Notes: generated by a model not told the origin, from the sequence alone. Shown: positions 1 through 7,477, counted from the first letter of the stretch. The stretch is 17,841 bases of DNA from an uncultured Sutterella sp. (GCA_937906995.1 CALESB010000024.1:1-17841), one strand, 5' to 3'. Made by a program: numbers and translations.

Positions 1-10
1 CCCCATTTAA

Positions 11-43
11 AAAGCCTTGAAGGTTACCCTTCAAGGCTTTTTT
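11..43. terminator. Intrinsic terminator, probably bidirectional
   Basis: A 13-bp perfect stem (11-23 with 28-40) encloses a four-base loop TTAC. The plus strand runs on into a T tract ending at 43, and the minus strand also leaves the stem through a run of Ts. It most likely ends transcription of a gene lying upstream of the window. The patatin gene starts 200 bases later. Confidence 0.85.
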
Positions 44-247
44 GCTATTGGACTTGGTAAATAGATATAGATTTTTTACAGTAACCATTAATAATGGTGT
101 GAAGTAAAAGATTAAGAATTGTCCAAATAATGCAGTTCACACGATAGAGATGTTAGTCAGAATAAAACGGATGCCCCACTATCATGGCATTGTTAGAGTG
201 AGATGTACGGCGTATCATCAAAGTCATGTTTTCGATAATAAGATGTT

Positions 248-1090
248 ATGTCATTAGGTATTGTTGTAGAAGGTGGTGGTGTTCGCGCTATTTATGCTGC
301 GGGTGTTTTAGATACCCTTGCCGACTTAAATCTTCCCGTTAAAGGGGTTATAGGTGTATCCGCTGGAGCTATTCATGGTTGCTCGTTTGTTTCTGGACAG
401 AAAGGGCGCAGCCTTCGTTTTTATAAAAAGTATTTGCTTGATGACCGTTTTTGCAGTTTTAAGACATTTGTAAAAACTGGCAATATTGTCGATACTCAGT
501 TTTGTTACCACGATATTCCTGAACGCTTGGATATTTTTGATGAAGAAGCATTTGAAGCTTCTGGAATTCAGTATTTTGTTACTTGTACTAACGTTGAAAC
601 AGGTAAACCCGAATATCTTGAACTTAAGAATATGTTTAAAGAAATCGATGGTTTACGAGCCTCTGCGTCATTGCCGTATTTATCGAAGATTGTTCAATTT
701 AGAGGTTTAAAACTACTCGATGGAGGATGTTCAGATCGAGTGCCTTTAAAAGCTTTCCAAGAACTAGGGTTTGATAAAAATATTGTCATTATGACAAAGC
801 CCCGCTCACATCGGGTCAGGGACATAGATGCTTTGTTGGCCCCAATTATTTATCGTGGTTATCCGAATTTTGTGAAGACATTTCAGGACTCTCCTCGTCG
901 TTATTCTGAGACCCAGGACTATATTGATACTCAGGTGGCTTTAGGCAATGCCTTTGTCATTCGACCGACTTTTCCTATCCAAGTTGGACGTTTATCGAAA
1001 GATGTAGAAGAGATGCAACGAGCGTACGATCAAGGTGTTTTGGACACACAGGCGAAACTCCAATCAATATTAGAATGGGTCCAAAAATAA
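248..1090 (+). CDS. Patatin-like phospholipase, YjjU type
   Basis: A 280-residue serine acyl hydrolase of the bacterial patatin family, probably acting on phospholipid or other acyl esters in the cytoplasm or at the inner membrane. The protein opens with the glycine-rich oxyanion-hole segment GGGVRAIYAAGVLD (9-22), followed by the nucleophile elbow G-V-S-A-G with Ser38. The catalytic Asp sits in a D-G-G motif at 158-160, giving the complete Ser-Asp dyad. The length matches the small single-domain patatin proteins such as E. coli YjjU. There is no signal peptide or membrane segment. The ribosome-binding site before the ATG at 248 is weak, but the ATG directly precedes the conserved N-terminal strand, so the start is sound. 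The gene stands alone between two terminators. The family call is firm; the substrate is unknown. Confidence 0.88.
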   Translation: MSLGIVVEGGGVRAIYAAGVLDTLADLNLPVKGVIGVSAGAIHGCSFVSGQKGRSLRFYKKYLLDDRFCSFKTFVKTGNIVDTQFCYHDIPERLDIFDEEAFEASGIQYFVTCTNVETGKPEYLELKNMFKEIDGLRASASLPYLSKIVQFRGLKLLDGGCSDRVPLKAFQELGFDKNIVIMTKPRSHRVRDIDALLAPIIYRGYPNFVKTFQDSPRRYSETQDYIDTQVALGNAFVIRPTFPIQVGRLSKDVEEMQRAYDQGVLDTQAKLQSILEWVQK

Positions 1091-1116
1091 AGCATGGAAC
1101 TTGGATTCCATGCTTT
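1089..1116. terminator. Shared terminator between convergent genes
   Basis: The 11-base arms AAAGCATGGAA (1089-1099) and TTCCATGCTTT (1106-1116) surround a six-base loop. The 5' arm overlaps the stop codon of the patatin gene. On the minus strand the stem is followed by ATTTTTGG, a good T tract, so it best serves the small membrane-protein gene ending at 1124 and can also stop the patatin transcript. Confidence 0.75.
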
Positions 1117-1123
1117 GGATGAG

Positions 1124-1462
1124 TTACGAAGTTTTAGTATAAATCAGTCGGCGTCCAATTATGATTGCTAATAAAGCAACCCCAACCCAGAATAGGTGGC
1201 CAGCAAGATGTGTCAATCCAGGGGATATGATGTAGTGTAATGGAAGCCATTGAGCCAGAACAATCCCAATGACAATGCCGACAATAATCCAGGTGCCGGA
1301 TTGCCATTTGTCCCAACGTTTTTCAACTGTTCCAACAAAAATCGTTTTATTGGATTGCTTTGAGTTAACTTCTTGTAATAGTTTTAAAGCGATGATGACA
1401 ACGCCAAGAAAAACAGCAATCGAAAACAAACCCTCAAGTAGCGGTGGTAGATGCAAATGCAT
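1124..1462 (-). CDS. Small membrane protein of unknown function
   Basis: I do not recognise this 112-residue protein. It shows three hydrophobic segments: about residues 8-29, 57-75 and 88-104. A polar loop of about 25 residues between the first two is rich in Lys, Asn and Ser and contains EKRWDKW. No cofactor-binding cysteines or known motif is visible. The ATG at 1462 is preceded by a strong ribosome-binding site AAGGAGG (1468-1474) at good spacing, which argues that this is a real gene and fixes its start. It is divergent from the hydrogenase operon across 180 bases and convergent with the patatin gene. The sequence gives no direct link to hydrogen metabolism; the divergent placement alone is weak evidence. 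Confidence 0.7.
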   Translation of the reverse strand: MHLHLPPLLEGLFSIAVFLGVVIIALKLLQEVNSKQSNKTIFVGTVEKRWDKWQSGTWIIVGIVIGIVLAQWLPLHYIISPGLTHLAGHLFWVGVALLAIIIGRRLIYTKTS

Positions 1463-1642
1463 AACAGCCTCCTTTTTACTATACGGTATTTTTTATTGTA
1501 TCTGCTTTTGAGGTAACGTAATGCAAGTTTCGTAAATGAGGATTAACCAGAAGTATGAGGAAAGGACAGGCTAAAGCGTAAGGGAATGCTTTAAAATAAG
1601 CAGACTATCTTATTTGAACTATTACAAAAACGAGGGTGCACA

Positions 1643-3649
1643 ATGACACCATTGATTTTCGGCGTATGGGATGGCCAATTGTATGATAATCGCCAGACCT
1701 ACTCGCCTACGTCACCTGACAATATCCCATTAGATCAGTTTTCACAATTCAATCCAGGCAACCCGATTATGACTTTTATCGGTGATCGAGGCTTCTTAGT
1801 TTTAGATCGCCGTGCTAACCTGGCTTTTTCGCTTTGGCGTTATTACGAACGCGCTGCTAAAGAAACGTGTGGTAAATGTACACCTTGTCGTGTCGGTGTT
1901 TACGTTATTGCAGATGCTTTAAGTAAAGCTGTAAAAGGTCAGGGCAAAGAGGTTAATTGGGAATTTGTTGAGTCTGTTGCTCTACAAATGAAGGAAACGA
2001 GCCTTTGTGGTATTGGGATGACGACGCCAGAAGCGTTATTAGGTGCCCTCCGTTATTTTCCGGAAGAAGTCAAAAATTCGATGCCCGTGCCAGCGGACGT
2101 CTATGACTATTACACGCTTTTGACAGCCCCCTGTGTTGAAGCTTGTCCGTCACACGTGGATGTCCCGCGTTATATCGATTACATTAAGTCTGGCGAGCCA
2201 GAGATGTCGGCTGCAGTTTTACTTAAGCACTATCCGTTGGTAGGTAGTTGTGGTCGCGTTTGTGTGCGCTATTGTGAGAAAGCTTGTCATCGTGGATTGC
2301 TCGATGAACCAGTTGATATCAAAAATTTAAAGCGTTACGCTGCTGACGCAACAGGCAATATGCAAGAGCTTTTTGCTCAAGCCTATCAACAGACGCGTCC
2401 CTTAAGTCCTAAAGTCGCGGTTATTGGTGCGGGCCCTGCCGGTATTAACTGTGCCTATCACTTATTACTTCAAGGTTATAAGGTTGATATTTTTGAGGCC
2501 AATTCGCACGCAGGTGGTATGGCTCAAGTCGGGATTCCTCAATATCGTTTACCTAAAGGATTACTTGAAAGTGAGACCGAGGTGATCACTCAGTTGGGGG
2601 GACGCTATTTCTTCCGTCAACGTTTAGGGTATGACTTTTCATTAACAGACCTCTTTAATAAGGGCTATAACGCTATCTTTATTGGTGTTGGCTGCTCTAA
2701 GGGGATGTATCTGGGCTTAGACAATGAAAATACCGAGTTAGAGGGTTACTTTAACGGGATTGATTTCTTGCACAAGGTTGAACGTTCCGTGGCTGGGTAT
2801 CGCTCATTGAAATTAAAGGGTGATGTTGTGGTCGTTGGTGGCGGTAACGTGGCCATGGACTGTGCGCGCTCTGCCGTTCGATTAACGGATGGTACAGTGC
2901 ATGTTGTGTATCGCCGTACCGAAGAAAGTATGCCGGCAGACCACGAAGAAGTGGTAGCAGCTAAAGCAGAAGGCATTCAATTCCACTTCCTATCCTTGCA
3001 AAAGGAAATTATGGAAGAAAATGGCAAGGTGACGGGTTTGAAGATTGCGAAGATGCGCGAAGAAAAGGTTCCGGGCAGCAAACGTGGCAAACTTGTTGAA
3101 ATTGAAGGTACTGAAACCATTCTTCCTTGCGAAAACTTGATTGCAGCTATTGGTCAACGATTGGATCAAAGTGTACTTTGTGATGATGACGGTATTATCT
3201 TTGATCGTCGTGGCAATATCCAAGTATCAGATGCTTTGGCTACAACTCGTCCAGGTGTTTTCGCTGGTGGAGACTCTGCTACTGGTCCTACGACCCTCAT
3301 TGACGGTATGGCACAAGGACAAATTGCAGCTCAATCCATTCATGAGTATTTAACGCGCGGTTCAGTTGGATTCGTTGCTCGTCGTCGTATGAGTAAATTG
3401 CTCAAGGAAGCGAATTTAATGGCCCGAGGTGATAAGCCTATTGATTTATGTACAGCACCTCGTCACCATCTCAATACGCTATCGATTGAAGAGCGTCGAG
3501 GCAACTTTGAAGAGGTTGACTTATCAATGACCGATGATGAGGCAATTAGGGAGGCTAACCGTTGTATGCGATGCTATCGTATTTATGGTGTGGTGACACA
3601 ACTGCCCATTCCCGGTAACACAAGTCACACGCAAAACCAAGCTGTTTAA
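1643..3649 (+). CDS. NuoF C-terminal Fe-S domain fused to GltD/NfnB-like NAD(P)H-FAD oxidoreductase
   Basis: A 668-residue electron-transfer subunit that probably passes electrons between NAD(P)H and the hydrogenase encoded next. Residues about 40-145 match the C-terminal [4Fe-4S] region of NuoF, with Cys76, Cys79 and Cys82 in CGKCTPC and Cys122 in SLCGIG. The NuoF FMN/NADH-binding fold that normally precedes this region is absent. Residues about 160-235 form the N-terminal Fe-S domain of GltD-type proteins (Cys164, 168, 203, 207, 211, 215). An FAD site G-A-G-P-A-G lies at 262-267, a pyridine-nucleotide site G-G-G-N-V-A-M-D at 399-406, and YRRT at 423-426, whose arginines in this family bind the 2'-phosphate of NADP(H). 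The FAD-binding closing motif AGGDSATGPTT is at 541-551. A C-x-x-C pair (641, 644) lies near the C-terminus. The ATG at 1643 has GAGGG (1632-1636) six bases upstream. The stop overlaps the next reading frame. Domain calls are firm; NADP preference and direction of electron flow are inferred. Confidence 0.87.
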   Translation: MTPLIFGVWDGQLYDNRQTYSPTSPDNIPLDQFSQFNPGNPIMTFIGDRGFLVLDRRANLAFSLWRYYERAAKETCGKCTPCRVGVYVIADALSKAVKGQGKEVNWEFVESVALQMKETSLCGIGMTTPEALLGALRYFPEEVKNSMPVPADVYDYYTLLTAPCVEACPSHVDVPRYIDYIKSGEPEMSAAVLLKHYPLVGSCGRVCVRYCEKACHRGLLDEPVDIKNLKRYAADATGNMQELFAQAYQQTRPLSPKVAVIGAGPAGINCAYHLLLQGYKVDIFEANSHAGGMAQVGIPQYRLPKGLLESETEVITQLGGRYFFRQRLGYDFSLTDLFNKGYNAIFIGVGCSKGMYLGLDNENTELEGYFNGIDFLHKVERSVAGYRSLKLKGDVVVVGGGNVAMDCARSAVRLTDGTVHVVYRRTEESMPADHEEVVAAKAEGIQFHFLSLQKEIMEENGKVTGLKIAKMREEKVPGSKRGKLVEIEGTETILPCENLIAAIGQRLDQSVLCDDDGIIFDRRGNIQVSDALATTRPGVFAGGDSATGPTTLIDGMAQGQIAAQSIHEYLTRGSVGFVARRRMSKLLKEANLMARGDKPIDLCTAPRHHLNTLSIEERRGNFEEVDLSMTDDEAIREANRCMRCYRIYGVVTQLPIPGNTSHTQNQAV

Positions 3650-3660
3650 TGGAGATACAA

Positions 3661-5511
3661 ATGGAAAATTTTGCTTGGTTTAATGGCCAAAAGATTGATT
3701 TTGAACCCGGACAAACAATTTTAGAAGTTGCCAAGGCGCATGGCATCTTCATTCCCACACTCTGCGCATATATGCCCTTGAATCACACTCCAGGTACGTG
3801 TCGTATGTGCTTGGTGGAACTGTTCGAAGGCGAAAATAAAGAAGGTCGCATTGTTACGGCTTGTACAACGCCGATTAAGAGTGGCCAGCATATATCTACA
3901 CGAAGTGAACGCGTTCGTAGCATGCAACGCCTACAAATGAATATGCTCTTTGCCGATCACGATCAAGACTGTAAGAGCTGTTCTCGTCATGGCGATTGCG
4001 AGTTGCAAGATGTGGCCTTGTTTATTGGTATGCAAAGAACGCCATTTAATGGTCGTTACTTGGTTGAGCGTCCTTATGACGATACTTCTGCCGGTATTGT
4101 TCGTGATGTCAGCAAGTGTATCCGTTGTAGCCGATGTGTCGAAGTCTGTCGTCAAGTCCAAGGCATTGGTGCACTCACCATTGAAGACTTTGGTTTGATG
4201 AGTGGCGTTGGTATGACGGGGGCCAAAAATTGGGTTGACTCTGAAAAGTGTATCCAATGCGGGCAATGCACTTTAGTCTGTCCTACGGGTGCTCTTAGTG
4301 AAAAGGATGAAAACGATCAAGTTCTTCGCATGATCGATGATCCAGAAATTACGACAGTTTTCCAAATTGCTCCTGCAGTACGTGTAACGTTAGGAGAAGA
4401 ATTCGGCTTGCCAGTCGGTAGTAACGTTGAAGGTCTCATTGTTAGCGCACTCCATCAAATGGGAGCCGACTATGTGATGGACACGAACTTTGCTGCCGAT
4501 ATGGTCATTATGGAAGAGGGGACTGAGTTCTTGACACGTTTAAAAGCACGTCAAGCTGGAGAAGAAGTCGCTTTGCCGATGTTTACCTCTTGCTGTCCAG
4601 GTTGGGTGAATTATGTCGAGAAACATGTTCCGATGGTGATGGAGTATTTATCGACGACGCGTTCACCTCAAGCCGTTTTTGGTGCCTTAGCCAAGGAGTT
4701 CTTGCCCGAGAAGTTGGGTGTAAAACGTGAGAACCTTAGAGTGATTTCGGTTATGCCTTGCACAGCTAAAAAGGGTGAGGCTAAACGAGAAAGTTTGATG
4801 CGTGAAGAAAACCTTCAAGACGTTGATGTTGTCTTGACAGTTCGTGAGTTTGCGAAGTTGGTACGTCGTTCAGGTTTACACCTGAAGGACTTAGAACCGC
4901 ACGCTTATGATAGTAATGCTCATTTCACAAGCTATTCTGGAGCTGGCGCAATTTTTGGTACAACGGGTGGCGTTATGGAGGCTGCCGTTCGTACCCTTTA
5001 TGCGCTGACTCACAATGGTGAGGCTTTAGCGCCTATTGTCTATACCCCTGTGAGAGGGTTAGCGGGTGTTAAGGAAGCAAAAGTCAATCTTGGCGACTTA
5101 GGTGAAGTAAAGATTGCGGTGGTTCATGGCTTAGCTCGTACCAATGCTCTGCTTGATAGTATGAGTCGTGGTGAAGTTATTTATGACTTCGTTGAAGTCA
5201 TGGCATGTCCAGGTGGTTGCGTTGCAGGTGGTGGTACACCTCGCAAAAAGAATCAATATCAGCCATTTGCACAGGCTCGACAAAATGCACTGTATACCAT
5301 TGATGAAAAGACAAAGGTAAGAGAGTCGCATCGTAATCCTGAAGTCATTGCTATGTACGAAGAGCATTTGCAAGAACCAGGTAGCCACTTGGCACACGAG
5401 TTGTTGCATTGTGAATACCGTAGCAAGAAACGCGAACAAGTTGCACCTCAAGTTCGCCGTTTATGGCAGTTGTTAGGTAAGCGTTACACCCAGTTGCCGA
5501 AAACGCGCTAA
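3661..5511 (+). CDS. hydA: [FeFe] hydrogenase catalytic subunit (group A, NuoG-like N-terminus)
   Basis: This enzyme reversibly reduces protons to hydrogen in the cytoplasm. Numbered from ATG 3661 (616 residues), the domains in order are: a [2Fe-2S] ferredoxin fold (Cys35, 47, 50, 68); a His/Cys [4Fe-4S] site (His100, Cys104, 107, 113); two [4Fe-4S] clusters (Cys153/156/159/163 and 197/200/203/207); and the H-cluster domain. The H-cluster signatures are complete: L1 TSCCPGW (309-315), L2 MPCTAKKGE (365-373) and L3 MACPGGC (514-520). Cys312, 367, 516 and 520 are the expected ligands and Cys311 the expected proton-transfer cysteine. An in-frame ATG at 3649 overlaps the upstream stop but has no ribosome-binding site; ATG 3661 has GGAG (3651-3654) at six bases, so I prefer it. 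Pairing with a GltD-like subunit resembles the glutamate-synthase-linked group A2 hydrogenases, named from memory. No hydE, hydF or hydG maturase lies in the window. Confidence 0.93.
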   Translation: MENFAWFNGQKIDFEPGQTILEVAKAHGIFIPTLCAYMPLNHTPGTCRMCLVELFEGENKEGRIVTACTTPIKSGQHISTRSERVRSMQRLQMNMLFADHDQDCKSCSRHGDCELQDVALFIGMQRTPFNGRYLVERPYDDTSAGIVRDVSKCIRCSRCVEVCRQVQGIGALTIEDFGLMSGVGMTGAKNWVDSEKCIQCGQCTLVCPTGALSEKDENDQVLRMIDDPEITTVFQIAPAVRVTLGEEFGLPVGSNVEGLIVSALHQMGADYVMDTNFAADMVIMEEGTEFLTRLKARQAGEEVALPMFTSCCPGWVNYVEKHVPMVMEYLSTTRSPQAVFGALAKEFLPEKLGVKRENLRVISVMPCTAKKGEAKRESLMREENLQDVDVVLTVREFAKLVRRSGLHLKDLEPHAYDSNAHFTSYSGAGAIFGTTGGVMEAAVRTLYALTHNGEALAPIVYTPVRGLAGVKEAKVNLGDLGEVKIAVVHGLARTNALLDSMSRGEVIYDFVEVMACPGGCVAGGGTPRKKNQYQPFAQARQNALYTIDEKTKVRESHRNPEVIAMYEEHLQEPGSHLAHELLHCEYRSKKREQVAPQVRRLWQLLGKRYTQLPKTR

Positions 5512-5514
5512 AAT
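5484..5514 (+). promoter_or_regulatory. Possible ribB promoter inside the end of hydA
   Basis: TTACAC (5484-5489) and TAAAAT (5509-5514) are 19 bases apart, giving an expected transcription start near 5521, just before the riboswitch. The spacing is longer than ideal and the -35 is a partial match. The -10 overlaps the hydA stop codon. If it is not used, ribB must be read through from the hydrogenase operon. Confidence 0.3.
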
Positions 5515-5523
5515 ACGCGGTTG

Positions 5524-5653
5524 ACTCAGGGCGGGGTGTAAGTCCCCACCGGTGGTAATAGTCCACGAGCGCGCGCCTCGAAGTCTCTTCGGGGCGCGGT
5601 CTGTTGAGCTGGTGTAATCCCAGTACCGACGGTGATAGTCCGGATGAAAGAGT
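5524..5653 (+). promoter_or_regulatory. FMN riboswitch (RFN element) upstream of ribB
   Basis: The conserved blocks of the RFN aptamer appear in order: AGGGCGGGGTG (5528-5538), CCCCACCGGTGG (5544-5555), GTCCACGAGCG (5561-5571), a GC-rich variable hairpin (about 5572-5600), CTGTTGAGCTGGTG, CCAGTACCGACGGTGATAG and GTCCGGATGAAAGAG. The ends close as basal stem P1: ACTC (5524-5527) pairs with GAGT (5650-5653). When bound to FMN it should lower expression of ribB 110 bases downstream. It begins 13 bases after the hydA stop codon. Confidence 0.95.
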
Positions 5654-5654
5654 A

Positions 5655-5691
5655 TCGCAAAGAAGGTTCTTTTTTTGCGACTGTCTTTTTA
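5655..5691 (+). terminator. Probable expression-platform terminator of the FMN riboswitch
   Basis: TCGCAAA (5655-5661) pairs with TTTGCGA (5674-5680) around a loop rich in A and T that can extend the stem as AGAA/TTCT. The sequence CTGTC and a short T run (5686-5690) follow. It directly follows the aptamer, so ligand-controlled termination is plausible. The U tract is five bases from the stem, so efficiency is uncertain. Confidence 0.45.
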
Positions 5692-5740
5692 CTACATAAA
5701 AGTAATAAGACCCTTCCCCCTGATGCTAAATCGTTAAAGT

Positions 5741-5754
5741 TTCTTAATTAAGAA
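5741..5754. promoter_or_regulatory. Perfect 14-bp palindrome overlapping the ribB ribosome-binding site
   Basis: TTCTTAATTAAGAA is its own reverse complement. Its right half runs into GAAAGG (5752-5757), the ribosome-binding site six bases before the ribB ATG. It could be a protein-binding site or a weak element that masks the ribosome-binding site as part of the riboswitch output; the sequence cannot tell these apart from chance in an AT-rich leader. Confidence 0.3.
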
Positions 5755-5763
5755 AGGCATATC

Positions 5764-6417
5764 ATGCATCAGTCTGAAAATCTTTTATCTCAATACGGTG
5801 CTAACAGTTTAGTTCGTGTTGAGCGTGCATTGAGTGACCTTCGTGCCGGTAAGGGTGTGATGGTTGTCGATGATGAAAGTCGTGAAAATGAAGGCGACTT
5901 AATCCTTTCAAGTCAATACCTGACTGTTGAGCAAATGGCATTAATGATTCGCGAATGCTCGGGTATTGTGTGTGTTTGTTTGCGTGATGAAGATTGTCGT
6001 CGTCTAGAGTTAGACCAAATGGTTCCTCACAATACAAACACTCAAGGGACGGCTTTTACGGTTTCTATTGAAGCAGCACACGGTTGTACGACAGGTGTTA
6101 GTGCTGCTGACCGTGTCACTACAATTAAGGCCGCTGCTAATCCTGAAGGTAAGCCAGAAGATCTTTTGCGCCCAGGTCATGTGTATCCGTTGCGAGCTCG
6201 TGCTGGAGGCGTTCTTGAACGTCGTGGGCACACTGAAGCAACGGTTGACTTGATGCGTCTTGCTGGGCTTAATCCTGCCGGTGTATTGTGTGAGTTAATG
6301 AACGAAGATGGTACGATGGCTAAGTTGCCCGAAGTTTGTGTTTTTGCTGATAAGCATGATCTTTGTGTCATCTCTGTCGAAGACTTGGTCCAGTATCGCA
6401 AAGCAAATAACTGCTAA
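5764..6417 (+). CDS. ribB: 3,4-dihydroxy-2-butanone 4-phosphate synthase
   Basis: Converts ribulose 5-phosphate to 3,4-dihydroxy-2-butanone 4-phosphate and formate, supplying the four-carbon unit of riboflavin; cytoplasmic. The protein is 217 residues, the same length as E. coli RibB, and has no GTP cyclohydrolase II domain, so it is the stand-alone form and not a RibBA fusion. The metal- and substrate-binding acidic motif DDESRENEGD is at 36-45, RPGHVYPLRA at 136-145, HTEATVDL at 156-163 and GVLCELMNEDG at 173-183; all are family signatures. The ATG at 5764 has GAAAGG six bases upstream. The upstream FMN riboswitch shows feedback control by the pathway end product. The gene follows a flavoenzyme operon closely and ends at a strong hairpin. 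Confidence 0.97.
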   Translation: MHQSENLLSQYGANSLVRVERALSDLRAGKGVMVVDDESRENEGDLILSSQYLTVEQMALMIRECSGIVCVCLRDEDCRRLELDQMVPHNTNTQGTAFTVSIEAAHGCTTGVSAADRVTTIKAAANPEGKPEDLLRPGHVYPLRARAGGVLERRGHTEATVDLMRLAGLNPAGVLCELMNEDGTMAKLPEVCVFADKHDLCVISVEDLVQYRKANNC

Positions 6418-6445
6418 TCCTGAACCGTTCTTACGCATTAGTTTG

Positions 6446-6472
6446 TTAAGGCCTACCATTGGTAGGCCTTAA
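6446..6472 (+). terminator. Hairpin terminator after ribB
   Basis: Twelve-base arms TTAAGGCCTACC (6446-6457) and GGTAGGCCTTAA (6461-6472) surround an ATT loop. The stem is strong but is followed by TGCTTATG with few Ts, so it may act partly as an mRNA-stabilising end. Confidence 0.65.
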
Positions 6473-6594
6473 TGCTTATGAAAGGCGCCTTTTGATAGAG
6501 ATTTAATGAGCCTCTAATCGTTTCAACTTATGGGGTTCTGCTGGAAATACAGCATAATATTTACGTTCATAATCCTATGTATTGGGGGTAACTC

Positions 6595-7398
6595 ATGAAA
6601 CGTCGTTCCTTGCTGGCATATGCCTTGTGCGCCGTTGCTGCCGGTAGCATTTTGGCAGGTTGTTCTGAAAAAGGCACTGAAGAGGGTATCTTAAAGATTG
6701 GTTGTTCTCCGGTTCCGCATGCAGACATCTTAAAGGCAGCCGAACCGATTTTAGCTAAAGATGGTGTGAAGATTAAAGTGGTTGAATTCACTGATTACGT
6801 TCAACCCAACATGGCTTTGGCTGATAAAGAATTGGATGCGAACTTCTTCCAACACAAGCCTTACTTAGATAATTTCAGCAAGGAACGTAAGTTGAGTCTT
6901 GAATCCTTGGTGGCAGTTCATATTGAACCAATGGGCATTTACTCGAAAAAGCAAAAATCTGTGGATGCTTTAACTGCAGGCATGAAAGTTGCTATTCCGA
7001 ATGATCCAACGAATGGCGGTCGTGCTTTGGCAATTTTGGCTCAAGCCGGTTTCTTTAAATTAAAGAATAACGTTGGTGTTAATGGTACAGTCGCTGATAT
7101 TGTTTCTAACCCCAAAAACGTACAAGTCATTGAAATGGAAGCTGCAGTATTGCCGCGCGCTTTAGAAGATGTGGACTTTGCTGTCATTAATTCCAATTAT
7201 GCATTAGGTGTTAATCTCAATCCTGTCCAGGATGCACTTTTCATTGAAGGCAAGGATTCTCCCTATGCAAACATTATTGCCATTCGCAAGGGTGATAATC
7301 GCAAAGAATTGCAAGCTTTAGCAAAGGCGCTTCAATCGCCAGAAATTAAGAAGTTTATCGAAGATAAGTACCAAGGGGCTGTTGTTCCGGCTTTCTAA
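6595..7398 (+). CDS. MetQ/NlpA-family substrate-binding lipoprotein
   Basis: A 267-residue periplasmic binding lipoprotein of the family that feeds D- or L-methionine to the MetNI ABC transporter. The N-terminus is a lipoprotein signal peptide: basic MKRR, a hydrophobic stretch, and lipobox L-A-G-C with Cys23 as the acylation site. The mature part carries the NlpA hallmark VVEFTDYVQPNMALADKELD (62-81) followed by ANFFQHKPYLDNF, and the length is standard. The ATG at 6595 follows GGGGG about six bases upstream. The usual ATPase (metN) and permease (metI) genes are absent on both sides: ribB lies upstream and a convergent reductase downstream, and no S-box or other methionine control element is visible. 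It is either an orphan that uses a transporter encoded elsewhere or a family member with a different ligand. Family firm, substrate inferred. Confidence 0.9.
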   Translation: MKRRSLLAYALCAVAAGSILAGCSEKGTEEGILKIGCSPVPHADILKAAEPILAKDGVKIKVVEFTDYVQPNMALADKELDANFFQHKPYLDNFSKERKLSLESLVAVHIEPMGIYSKKQKSVDALTAGMKVAIPNDPTNGGRALAILAQAGFFKLKNNVGVNGTVADIVSNPKNVQVIEMEAAVLPRALEDVDFAVINSNYALGVNLNPVQDALFIEGKDSPYANIIAIRKGDNRKELQALAKALQSPEIKKFIEDKYQGAVVPAF

Positions 7399-7424
7399 AG
7401 TCAAAGATTGATGAGATAAAAATA

Positions 7425-7453
7425 AACCGGGAGTGCTTGAAAGTCTCCCGGTT
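7425..7453. terminator. Bidirectional terminator between convergent genes
   Basis: AACCGGGAG (7425-7433) pairs with CTCCCGGTT (7445-7453) around an 11-base loop. It lies 26 bases after the lipoprotein stop and 24 bases beyond the stop of the convergent reductase, so it can serve both. The tails (ATTTGATT on plus, TATTTTTATC on minus) favour the minus-strand gene. Confidence 0.75.
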
Positions 7454-7477
7454 ATTTGATTGAGCAAGTACTAAAAC

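Noticed and set aside
1614..1627. FNR-like site TTGAACTATTACAA before the hydrogenase operon
   Set aside because: It matches only about seven of the ten conserved FNR positions, lies 15 bases before the start codon where an activator would not act, and no matching -10 is placed correctly.
3649..3660. Earlier ATG for the hydrogenase overlapping the upstream stop codon
   Set aside because: No ribosome-binding site precedes it, while ATG 3661 has GGAG at ideal spacing and starts just before the conserved ferredoxin fold. Translational coupling keeps it possible.
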